Assembly (NCBI RefSeq): GCF_030317205.1
Contig: NZ_JASZYB010000002.1
Location: 909,598-973,597, forward strand
Source: Variovorax sp. J2L1-78
Lineage (GTDB): Bacteria > Pseudomonadota > Gammaproteobacteria > Burkholderiales > Burkholderiaceae_C
DNA length: 64,000 nucleotides
Direction: 5' to 3'
Below, one piece after another: positions 27,688 to 36,700 of the stretch. The notes under the pieces were generated by a model. That model was not told the origin of the DNA and did no database searches. It saw nothing but the letters and a program-made list of their open reading frames with translations. How positions within the stretch are numbered: position 1 is the first letter of the stretch; each line of letters opens with the position of its first letter. Both the position numbers and the translations under genes were made by a program.

Positions 27688-28809
27688 ATGAGGCGCCCCA
27701 TTCCCCAATGCAGCCCGCTCGCTGCGTATCAAGCCCAGGCGGCCGACATTGATGCGGCGATCCGCGACACGCTGGAGGCCGGACGTTATGTGCTCGGCCC
27801 CCGCGTTGCGGGTTTCGAAGCAAGCTTTGCGCGGTGGATCGGCGTTGCGCACGGTCTGGGCGTGGCCAATGGCACAGACGCCCTCGAGCTCGCGTTGCGC
27901 GCACTCGGTGTCGGTGCTGGCGATTTTGTGGTGACAAGTTCCATGAGTGCAGTAGCAACGGCGGTGGCCATCCGCAAAGCCGGTGCGTCACCCCTATTCG
28001 CCGACATCGATCCGGAGCATGGGCTTGTCGACCCGGCGGGCATCGACGCATTGTTTGCCTCGCATGGACAACGTATCCGCGCCCTAGTGCCTGTGCATCT
28101 CTATGGACGTTGCGTGGACATGGATGCGATCATGGCCACCGCCCGTCGGCATGGCGTGCCGGTTGTGGAGGACTGTGCGCAGGCGCATGGTGCGCAGTGG
28201 AGCGGGCGCGCGGCAGGTTCCTTCGGTGCGTTCGGCAGCTTCAGCTTCTATCCGACCAAGAATCTCGGTGCGATCGGCGACGGCGGCGCGCTGGTGACCG
28301 ATGACGCGGAATTGCGTGAACGCGCACGCCTGTTGCGGGAATATGGCTGGAAAACACGCTACATCAGCGACATCGAAGGTGGCAACAGCCGGCTCGATGA
28401 GCTGCAGGCGGCAGTTCTTCAGGTGAAGCTGGCTCGCCTGCATGAAGACAATGCAGCTCGGCACCGGATCGCGCAGGTGTATCGCGAAGGGCTTCGACAT
28501 GCCGAGATACAGGTCTTTCGCGGCGATGACACCGGGCATGTCTATCACCAGTTCGTTGTGCTTTCGGAGGCGCGCGACGCGCTGCAGGCGCACTTGGCAT
28601 CGCATGAGATCGGTTCACTCGTGCACTACCCAGCCGCGATTCATATGCAGCCTGCGTATGCGTCCGCTGACTACGCGCCAGTGCCACTGCCCAACACCGA
28701 ACGCTGGACCTCGCGCGTGTTGAGCCTGCCGATGTATCCCCAGCTGCCTCTCGATGACGCGCGTCGCGTCGTCGAGACGGTAAACGCCTGGAGAATGCCG
28801 CGCCGATGA
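27688..28809 (+). CDS. DegT/DnrJ/EryC1-family sugar aminotransferase
   Basis: A 373-residue PLP-dependent aminotransferase for nucleotide-linked keto sugars. The PLP lysine is Lys191 in FSFYPTKNLGAIGDGGA. VPVHLYGR and VVEDCAQAHGA (with the ring-stacking aspartate) are also present, as is GGNSRLDELQAAVL. Members include WbpE, FdtB and QdtB types; the exact product cannot be told. It starts 1 nt after the epimerase and overlaps the next gene by 4 nt. With the WbpA-like dehydrogenase at 32254-33561 it suggests an amino sugar or aminuronic acid. Confidence 0.87.
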   Translation: MRRPIPQCSPLAAYQAQAADIDAAIRDTLEAGRYVLGPRVAGFEASFARWIGVAHGLGVANGTDALELALRALGVGAGDFVVTSSMSAVATAVAIRKAGASPLFADIDPEHGLVDPAGIDALFASHGQRIRALVPVHLYGRCVDMDAIMATARRHGVPVVEDCAQAHGAQWSGRAAGSFGAFGSFSFYPTKNLGAIGDGGALVTDDAELRERARLLREYGWKTRYISDIEGGNSRLDELQAAVLQVKLARLHEDNAARHRIAQVYREGLRHAEIQVFRGDDTGHVYHQFVVLSEARDALQAHLASHEIGSLVHYPAAIHMQPAYASADYAPVPLPNTERWTSRVLSLPMYPQLPLDDARRVVETVNAWRMPRR

Positions 28810-29804
28810 CGCATCGACACTATTGCACGTACTTCGACCATCGCTACCTGCCTTTGGGGCTGGCGCTGCACACGTCGCTGAAGCGCGTGAGCGGAAAATT
28901 CACATTGTGGGTGCTGGCACTCGACGAGGCGGCGGCGGCGTTTCTGGACATGGCGGATCTGGAGTCGCTGCGCGTCCTGCGCCTCCCTCAGCTTGAAGCT
29001 TTCGACTCGCAACTCAAGGCCGTCGAGAACACGCGATCACGCGTGGAGTACTACTTCACGTGTTCACCGTGCCTGCCGCGCTACCTCATGGAGGTCGAGG
29101 AGGTAGGCGAGGTCACTTACCTTGATTCGGACTTGTGTTTTTTTTCCAGTCCGGAGCAGGTGTTTGATGAGCTTGGCGAAGGAAGCGTTGCCATCGTTCC
29201 ACATCGCTTTGCGGGCTCTGCAGCGCTTTCGCACGCAAAGTTTGGTCACTACAACGTGGGCTGGCTGACGTTTCGCAACAACGCCGAGGGGCGTGCCTGC
29301 CTCGAGTGGTGGCGCGCAATGTGTATCGATTGGTGTTACGACCGCGCCGAGGCAACTCGTTATGCGGATCAGAAATATCTCGACTACTTCGAAGAGCGCT
29401 TTGCAGGTGTGCGCTCGATCGGGAACCTCGGCGCGAACCTCGCACCGTGGAATGTCGCCCGGTACAAGGTAACCTACGATTCCACCCGCGTGTGTGTCGA
29501 CGGGCAACCGCTCGTGTTCTTCCACTTTCAGGGGCTGCGGCGCGTCGCGCCAGGCACCTATGACAGCAATCTTGCTAGTTATGGCGCGCGCATGACGCCG
29601 GCGCTGCGCCACGGTGTCTTCGAACCTTATTTGCGCATATTGCGCGAGGCCGAAGCGTTCGTTGCTGCCCGTCTGCCAGCTGCAGTAGGCGCCAAAGATC
29701 TGCGCCGTGCCGGACTTGGCCAGTGGCGTTTGCAGGCATCGCGTGCATGGCGAATGCTGCGAGCACGCGCGACCGGCACTCTCGTCGATATGCCCGCACG
29801 ATGA
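28806..29804 (+). CDS. Putative glycosyltransferase, GT8-like
   Basis: A 332-residue protein with a GT-A style N-terminal half. The metal-binding DxD lies in VTYLDSDLCFFSSPEQVF, and the early segment LGLALHTSLKR resembles GT8-type enzymes. The C-terminal part holds NLAPWNVARY and LVFFHFQGLRR, common in glycogenin-like sugar transferases. No signal peptide or membrane helix is visible. It overlaps both neighbours by 4 nt. Donor and acceptor are unknown. Confidence 0.72.
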   Translation: MTHRHYCTYFDHRYLPLGLALHTSLKRVSGKFTLWVLALDEAAAAFLDMADLESLRVLRLPQLEAFDSQLKAVENTRSRVEYYFTCSPCLPRYLMEVEEVGEVTYLDSDLCFFSSPEQVFDELGEGSVAIVPHRFAGSAALSHAKFGHYNVGWLTFRNNAEGRACLEWWRAMCIDWCYDRAEATRYADQKYLDYFEERFAGVRSIGNLGANLAPWNVARYKVTYDSTRVCVDGQPLVFFHFQGLRRVAPGTYDSNLASYGARMTPALRHGVFEPYLRILREAEAFVAARLPAAVGAKDLRRAGLGQWRLQASRAWRMLRARATGTLVDMPAR

Positions 29805-30883
29805 GATTGTTGTTCGTTGCAAAGCGAGAGCCGCAGCAGCGCGATCTCATCACGCGCCCCTATGGGCGCTTTCATTTTTTGCCGACTGAATTGGCCCGCT
29901 CTGGCCATGAAGTGCACATGCTGCTGGTCAGCCATCGCGGTACGGCTGCGACAAGCATTGAACGTGACGGGATTCGCATCACGGCCTTCAACCCAAGGAA
30001 CGACGGACTGAAACGAACGCTCGACTCGTTGGAATCGCAGGCACTTGCCTGGCGTCCCGACTGGGTCGTCGGATGCTCGGATGCCTGGTACGGATGGCTT
30101 GCTCACCGGCTCGCCAAGCGCGTCAACGCAGCGCTCGCAATTGATGCATACGACAACTATGAGTCATACATGTCTTGGAACTTCCCGCTACATGCCGCAT
30201 GGCGCCGTGCATTGCGCGCCGCGGATGTTCTAGCCGCAGCGGGGCCGCAATTGGCTGCGTTCATGCAGCGCTCGCGGACCGAGGCACAGCGCGTAGTCGA
30301 TATCGTGCCGATGGCAGCCGATCCTATGTTCACGGCGCACAACAGGGAGGTTGCGCGTGCATCTCTCGGCTTGCCGCCGGCAGCGCCTCTGGTCGGCTAC
30401 TTTGGCAGTTGGACAAACTCGCGCGGGCTGGATTCACTGCTCGCTGCATTCTTTCAACTGCGTCAGCTATTGCCAAATGCCTGCTTGGTGCTCTCGGGCC
30501 GCCCGCCTGCACATGTGGCTGCCCTGCCCGGCGTGCACGCACTTGGCTACATCGACGATGCTCTCTTGCCGGTCGCGCTATCCGCACTCGATGTGGCCTG
30601 CGTGATTACCGCAGACACGGCGTTTGGCCGCTACAGCTATCCTGCAAAAATGTGCGAAGCGATGGCTTGTCGAGTCCCGGTGGTTGCAACGGCAACGGCC
30701 CCGGTGCGCTGGATGCTTCAAGAGGACGCCCGTTTTCTCGTTCGGATTGGCGATGCTGCCGCGTTAGCTGAGCGAATGTTCGGTTTGCTTGGCATGGGCC
30801 GCCATTTCTATGGCAGACAACACACCTGGGAAGACAGTGCGCGCCATTTCGATGCTGCACTCCGTGCAGTCAGTCCAGCATGA
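29801..30883 (+). CDS. Family 1/4 glycosyltransferase
   Basis: A 360-residue GT-B fold enzyme with an N-terminal acceptor domain (FVAKREPQQRDLITRPYGRF) and a C-terminal donor domain containing VGYFGSW, LSGRPP and KMCEAMACRVPVVAT, where the EAMACRVPVV stretch marks the nucleotide-sugar site. It is the last plus-strand gene of the glycan run, overlapping its neighbour by 4 nt. The 65-nt gap before the convergent GT4 gene shows no clear terminator. Confidence 0.8.
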   Translation: MRLLFVAKREPQQRDLITRPYGRFHFLPTELARSGHEVHMLLVSHRGTAATSIERDGIRITAFNPRNDGLKRTLDSLESQALAWRPDWVVGCSDAWYGWLAHRLAKRVNAALAIDAYDNYESYMSWNFPLHAAWRRALRAADVLAAAGPQLAAFMQRSRTEAQRVVDIVPMAADPMFTAHNREVARASLGLPPAAPLVGYFGSWTNSRGLDSLLAAFFQLRQLLPNACLVLSGRPPAHVAALPGVHALGYIDDALLPVALSALDVACVITADTAFGRYSYPAKMCEAMACRVPVVATATAPVRWMLQEDARFLVRIGDAAALAERMFGLLGMGRHFYGRQHTWEDSARHFDAALRAVSPA

Positions 30884-30948
30884 GTAGATAGATGGCTAGA
30901 TCGTTTCTCACAGTCAAGCAGCAGTGAAAGACGGCTCTTATCAATGCA

Positions 30949-32109
30949 TCAAAGGGTGCGTTGCTTCAATGCGGAGCGCAAATTTTCACCGAATGCGGGC
31001 CAAGCAAAGGGCCGGGCGAAGTCTGTCGAATTCCGCCGCCATGCGGTGCGGTCATCTGCCAGCACCTGCAGGGTGGCTCGCGCCAACGAGGGATAGTCGC
31101 CAGGGGCAACAAGCAGGCCGGATTGCATTGGCCCCACCGCATCGACGATTCCTCCGGTGGCAAAGGCCACGGTGGGCAGACCGTGGGCAGCGGCTTCGAT
31201 AGCGACCATGCCAAAGCCCTCCGGGTCGCCCGCTATCTGGCGTACGGGGAAAACGTGTACATAGGCGGCTTCGTAGGCGCAGGCAAGTTCCGCTGGATCG
31301 GTCACAAAACCCAGAAAACGCAGATGCTGGCCTATGCCCGCAGCATCGGCAACGGCCTGAATACTGGTCTGCGATTGGCCGGTGGCGTGCAATGAATCTG
31401 CGGGGGCATCGCCCACGACAACAAGGATCGTGTTCGGTGAAGCTCGCACAATGGAAGGAAGGGCGTGTTGCACGAATTCGCGCAAGCCCTTGCGTGTGGT
31501 CAAACGCCCGATAGAAAGCAGCAGGCGTGCGTCGCACAAGTCATGGCGACGGCGGAAAGCGTGTAGCGCCTCCGGTGACCGCGACGCTATGGGCAGTTCT
31601 ACACCTGGATGGACGACGCGGATATTGTCGCTCCGCACACCGATGGCACGGGCCAATTCAGCAGTAGGTTGGCTATTGGCAATCACCACATCCATTTGCC
31701 GAATAGCCGGATGCCATAGGGCACGGTAGACAGGGTGCTGTACTGCGGCATCCAGTCCGTGCAGGTACACGCACGCACGTGCCCCGACGGCACGCGCAGC
31801 CAGCAGGGCGGCGGGCGCGGTAAGGCCGCTGCCCGCCAGCAGGATGTCTGGCTTGAAACTGCGTGCCTGTACAACAGCTGCACGCGTGGATGCCAGCAAA
31901 AACCTCCATAGAGGGCGTAATGGCACCTCCTTGATCTGCACATTCTCAGGCCCTTGTGCGGCGCTACCAGAGGGGCCGATCACACGCACCTCGGCGTAAC
32001 GCGCGAGTTCATCGGCCATGTGCCAATTCAGCTGCTCCATGCCGCCAACCAAGGGCGGCAGATTGCGGGTGACAAGCAGGACGCGGGACGGTTGGAAGGG
32101 TGCTGCCAT
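30949..32109 (-). CDS. Family 4 glycosyltransferase
   Basis: A 386-residue GT-B glycosyltransferase. Near the N-terminus it has LVTRNLPPLVGGMEQLNWHM, typical of GT4 enzymes with a glycine loop. The donor domain carries LLSIGRLTTRKGL and a DPEGFGMVAIEAAAHGLPTV motif with the two catalytic glutamates spaced as ExFGxxxxE. It sits on the minus strand, convergent with the plus-strand run and downstream of the nucleotide-sugar dehydrogenase, with a 144-nt gap that may hold its own promoter. It probably adds one sugar of the same glycan. Confidence 0.87.
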   Translation of the reverse strand: MAAPFQPSRVLLVTRNLPPLVGGMEQLNWHMADELARYAEVRVIGPSGSAAQGPENVQIKEVPLRPLWRFLLASTRAAVVQARSFKPDILLAGSGLTAPAALLAARAVGARACVYLHGLDAAVQHPVYRALWHPAIRQMDVVIANSQPTAELARAIGVRSDNIRVVHPGVELPIASRSPEALHAFRRRHDLCDARLLLSIGRLTTRKGLREFVQHALPSIVRASPNTILVVVGDAPADSLHATGQSQTSIQAVADAAGIGQHLRFLGFVTDPAELACAYEAAYVHVFPVRQIAGDPEGFGMVAIEAAAHGLPTVAFATGGIVDAVGPMQSGLLVAPGDYPSLARATLQVLADDRTAWRRNSTDFARPFAWPAFGENLRSALKQRTL

Positions 32110-32253
32110 ACGATTGGTCTGCTACTAAGTGCCCCGCAGCGGTCGTCGCGAAATATGCATGTCACATGCTGCCATGCCGTCCGAGCATTGTGGCGCCAGG
32201 GGCCCTACGCCCAAGTTTGGTGGGCTATTCCGCGCCGATGACACAGGGACGAT

Positions 32254-33561
32254 TCAGGCTGCAACGATGTGGGAACCGTTGGCCAATCGCCCGCGTGTGT
32301 CCACAATCAATTGCCCATGCTTTTGCAGCAGCGCGTAGTCGAATGCATCATGGTCGGTCGCCAGTACCAAGCAGTCATAGTCGCCAATCGTCGTAGCATT
32401 CAGAGGAATCGATTCCAGATCGAAGTGATAGTCCCGCTTGGGCGGAAACACCGGCACATGTGGATCGCTGTAGTCGATGAGCGCGCCCTTGGCTTGCAGC
32501 AGATCCATGATCTCGACTGCTGGTGACTCCCGGGTATCGTCGATGTTCTTCTTGTAGGCCAATCCCAGCACCAGGATGCGGCTTCCCTTGGTCGCCTTGC
32601 CGCGCTCATTGAGTGCATCAACAACCTTGGTCACTACCCAATGCGGCATGTAGTGGTTGATTTCCCCCGCAAGCTCAATGAAGCGGGTATTCACGCCGTA
32701 CTCGCGCGCTTTCCAGGTTAGGTAGAACGGGTCAATGGGGATGCAGTGCCCGCCCAGACCGGGGCCGGGCTTGTAGGGCACGAAACCGAATGGCTTGGTG
32801 GCGGCAGCGTCGATCACTTCGTGAATATCAATGCCCATCTTGTCGGCCACGATCTTCATCTCGTTGACCAAGCCGATGTTGACGGCACGATGTATGTTTT
32901 CCAGCAGCTTGGTCATTTCAGCGGCCTTGGTGCTGCTGACTGGCACCATGGTTTGGATGGCGTGCCCGTACAGTGCAATGCCTAGTGATAAACAACTGGG
33001 AGTCATGCCTCCGATGACCTTGGGAATACTCTTGGTACCGAAGTCAGGATTGCCCGGATCTTCGCGCTCGGGAGAAAAGACCAGGGCGAAGTTGTTTCCG
33101 GGCATCAGGCCGAGCGAGCGTACGCGAGGGGCAAGTACTTCTTCGGTGGTGCCCGGCCAAGTAGTGCTCTCCAGGCTCATGAGTTGCCCTTCGCGCAGGT
33201 GGGGCAGCATGGCATCGACTGTGTCTGTGATGAAGCTCAGATCTGGCTCGCGGTAGCGATTGAGCGGCGTGGGAACGCAGATGATGAGGGCGTCGACTTC
33301 GGACGTGCGCGAAAAATCTGTGCTCGCTTCCAGTCCTTGCATGCGAGCACGGGCAATCGCATTCGCCGCGATGCGCTCGATGTAGCTTTGGCCGCTGTTG
33401 AGTTTTTCCACCTTGCGTGCATCCACATCAAAGCCGATGACCTTGATGCCGACTTCACAAAAGCGCAATGCCAGTGGCAGGCCCACATAGCCCAGTCCGT
33501 AAATGCCGACCGTGGCAGTTTTGGTTTCAATGCGGCGGCGCAGTGTTTGGAGCGAGTGCAT
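32254..33561 (-). CDS. UDP-N-acetylglucosamine 6-dehydrogenase-type nucleotide sugar dehydrogenase
   Basis: A 435-residue UDP-glucose/GDP-mannose dehydrogenase family enzyme, closest in style to WbpA/WbpO/TviB. The NAD loop is IYGLGYVGLPLA, and the catalytic cysteine is Cys273 in GPGLGGHCIPIDPFYLTWKA, the WbpA-type signature. ESTTWPGTTEEV and LAYKKNIDDTRESPA are also present. It oxidises a UDP-HexNAc twice to the uronic acid. It precedes the GT4 gene on the minus strand. Whether the substrate is UDP-GlcNAc or UDP-GalNAc is not resolved. Confidence 0.87.
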   Translation of the reverse strand: MHSLQTLRRRIETKTATVGIYGLGYVGLPLALRFCEVGIKVIGFDVDARKVEKLNSGQSYIERIAANAIARARMQGLEASTDFSRTSEVDALIICVPTPLNRYREPDLSFITDTVDAMLPHLREGQLMSLESTTWPGTTEEVLAPRVRSLGLMPGNNFALVFSPEREDPGNPDFGTKSIPKVIGGMTPSCLSLGIALYGHAIQTMVPVSSTKAAEMTKLLENIHRAVNIGLVNEMKIVADKMGIDIHEVIDAAATKPFGFVPYKPGPGLGGHCIPIDPFYLTWKAREYGVNTRFIELAGEINHYMPHWVVTKVVDALNERGKATKGSRILVLGLAYKKNIDDTRESPAVEIMDLLQAKGALIDYSDPHVPVFPPKRDYHFDLESIPLNATTIGDYDCLVLATDHDAFDYALLQKHGQLIVDTRGRLANGSHIVAA

Positions 33562-33736
33562 GGCGGTGATGGTACGCGTGTGCTATCCCCCGGACTTCAA
33601 TCCATCGCTTTTCATCTCGCCCTACATCAGCTGTTCTTCGACAGGGTCGCAGCATTTAGGGTCTCAGGGGCAGGGCAATGAATGGGCAACCTTTTGCTAT
33701 GAGTTTTGAGGGCGCCGCGCGCCCCTGCCGCAGTCC

Positions 33737-36700
33737 CTACTCCAGCGACATTTCACGCCAGTTCAGCAGCTTTCGGAGCACTCGCTCGTCGAAGTCGCCC
33801 GGCGCCTTCCCGGCTTCTCCCTTGCTGGTTCCGAATATCAACCGGGTCTTGCCGCCCACGCGGACGAAATTCAGGTCGGTCACGACGCCCTCCGCGCTGA
33901 GATAGTTCAAATTGTTCCCATCGGCACTCTTCAGCATGGTCTGGCCGGAGCCGAAGTTCACGGCGTAGACACGGCTCTTCCCTGAGGGATTGCAGGCATC
34001 CCCCGTGGGCAGGGTGCTCGAAAAGGCCACGGTGCTGCTGTAGGCCGTGGACGCACTGATCACGCGCCAGTTCACAGCGTTCCCACCCGTGCCGTCGACG
34101 CCCAGGTTGATGTACCAGCCTGCCGTGCCGGTGACGGCAGGAATGGCGGAGTCGTCGTCCGGTGGCGTCACGTTGGCCATTCGGGCGCGCGTGGCGGGGA
34201 AATCCTCGCCATCTGCGGCCTGCGCAGCAAAGGCGCCCAAGCCCATGCCGCCATCGGCGATGCCGTAGAAGCTCTGCATCTGGCCGCTGGCGGTGTCTGT
34301 GCTGTCCAGCAGCCGGCCGGTGCCCACCAGCACGTAGCGCTCGCGCTGCTTGGGGTGGACCTGGACCAGCGGCTGCGTGGTGATGGGCTGAGCGACACCG
34401 TCGCCGTCTGCCAGTTGCGCGATCTTGGTCGGAGCGGGGTAGCTACCGGTCCCGTTGATGTTGAAGCGCCAGAGCTGCCCGTTCAGGTCGCCGACGTAGA
34501 CGGCGTCGGCTGTGAAGTCTGTGTAGTCCGACACGTAGGCTGCCGGATGCGCCATGCCGTTGGAGTCCACGAGGCCGGTGCTCATCTGTTCCAGCAGATT
34601 GCCATTGGCGGGATTGACGATGAAAAGATGGCCTTTTCCGTCCGTGTTGTTGTAGCCGGAGCCAAAGACGGCAACCCAGCCGTACTTCTTCGTCTTGACC
34701 ACCACCGGATTGCCGAAGGTGTAGCCCATGTCCACGCAGCCGGTGGTGCAGGTGCCGCCGGCTGCCACGGGCAGTTGACTGCGCTTGGGGAATTCCCACA
34801 GCACCTTGCTGGCCAGGCCTGTGGTGCCGGTTTCGCTGGCGCTCATGGCCGTGGGGTCGGTGATGTCCAGGGCGTAGTAAGTACGCCCACCCTTGCCCAG
34901 CCCGCCGATCAGCACCGAGCGCCAGTTAGGCGCGGGGTTGGTGGCGGTGTCGCTGGTCTGGGGCGTGCGGCCGGCGCGTGCCAGGTCGATGTCGAATGCC
35001 ACCGCCGTTGCATCCACATAGTTGCGGTGGGCGTACTGCGGTCGACCGAGCTGGGCCAGCAGGCCGTCCGTGGCCGCGGCGTCGCTCGGATCCTTGTTGA
35101 ACAACACGCTCGGCACGTAGGCGAACAGTTCCTGACCCGCGCCAGTGCCGGTGCCGCCTCGGAAAGCGTGCAGCATGCCGTCGTTGGCACCCACGTACAG
35201 CGTCAATGGCCGGTTCTGGTTCGCCTCTTTGAAGGCGCTGTAGCCGGGGTTGCTGGTGTCCGCAAGACGGGCGCTGGGCGCGCCCACAGTCGTGACGCGG
35301 GAGTTAACGATGTCGCCCAGGCGATTGCGCTCCAGGCCTGTGGTTCCCGTTGTGGAGCGCGCGCGGTAGCCGCCGCCTTCCAGGCTGACGTCGCCGCGCA
35401 CCCATTTCAGATAGCTCGCGCTGTCGTCGCCGCTGACGTAGGTGGTGTCCAAGGCGGCCTTTTGCGCGTCGCTGAGGCTGGCGAGCCGAAACGGCACGCC
35501 GCCGCCGGCTCCGCTGTTGGCCTCGGGATTCCAGGTTGCCACTCGGCGGCTGACGTCCCATCCGGTGGCGGTGGCGGAAGTGCCCAGCTGGTTTTCTAAC
35601 GTCGTGCGGGTCGTCCAGCTCGGCGTGCTGGCCACGGTGGGTACGCCCTCCGTGTTGAAGGTGATGCCGCGCGCGCTCACCACACCGCTCCAGTTGGAAG
35701 AGTCGTATTGCGCGGCGTAGGAGACTTCGCCCGTTACCGAAGGCTGCGCGGTGGAAAGCGAAAGCGAGGTGGTGTAGTTCTTGATATTGCTGGCGATGTC
35801 GGCGAAGGCTTTGGTCAGGCCCGAAACCATGGTGTCGGGCTTGCCGGCGGCGAAATAGTTGTCGGGGCGTGCCCAGGTCGAGTTGTTGCGTGTGTCGGTC
35901 AGGGTTTCGCCATTGGTGGACCACCAGTCCAGTGGAATGGTGGCGGCGTAGGTGTACGCGTCGAAGTTGATCGCGCCGGTCGCGTCGATGAGTCCCGCCT
36001 CCTTGAGCTTGCTTTGCTTGAGTCCGCCGAACTTGGCCGCCAGATAGAACTTGTTGTTGCGCGAGAAGGGTTGTTCCAGCACGTCCACCCAGTAGGTCTG
36101 CACAGTCTGCGCGCCGGCGAGGTCGGAGCGCAAATCCTTGGTGTTGGCTTCGAAGGCCAGGCCTGCCATGTAGTCGGTCGACTGGGTTGATCCCGTGAGG
36201 ACAGTCGCCTGATTCGCTCCCATGCCCTGGAGCGCCTTTGCATTGTTGGTCGATCTGACCGCGTTGAACAACGTGTCGGCGGTCACCTCCGGAGGCATGG
36301 CGGGCTCGTTTGCTGTGAGCGTGTTGCTAGGAACGTTCTTGTCGCGGTGCGTGTAGATGTCGCCGATGCCCAGCACAAAGTTGCGCTGGCAGGAATACAG
36401 GATCGGGTCATCCCACGTGCCGATGACGGGGAAGCCATCCTTCCACTGGGCCTGTTGTGCTGCGTTGCCGCCCGATATGTCCGACCATGAAGTCACGTTG
36501 CCCTTATTGCTGAAGTAGCGCAGCGCGGCATAGTACAGCTCGTTGACGGGGTCAAAGCTCTTGTAGCTGCCGGGCGAGAGCTGCCCGAACTTGTTGAGGT
36601 AGTTCATCACGCCGCTGTCGTTGACGCCGGTGCTGGCGGCGTCGGCGCTATCCGGGTTTCGGATGAAAACCCCGGTGGTGGCGTTCCATTCGGCAGCGGT

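Noticed and set aside
32110..32253. Small genes in the gap between the GT4 and UDP-sugar dehydrogenase genes
   Set aside because: The open frames there have no ribosome site or recognisable sequence; I see nothing convincing in this 144-nt gap.
33562..33736. Gene or terminator between the UDP-sugar dehydrogenase and pilY1
   Set aside because: A GC-rich hairpin near 33710 lacks a T-run, and short frames there look random.
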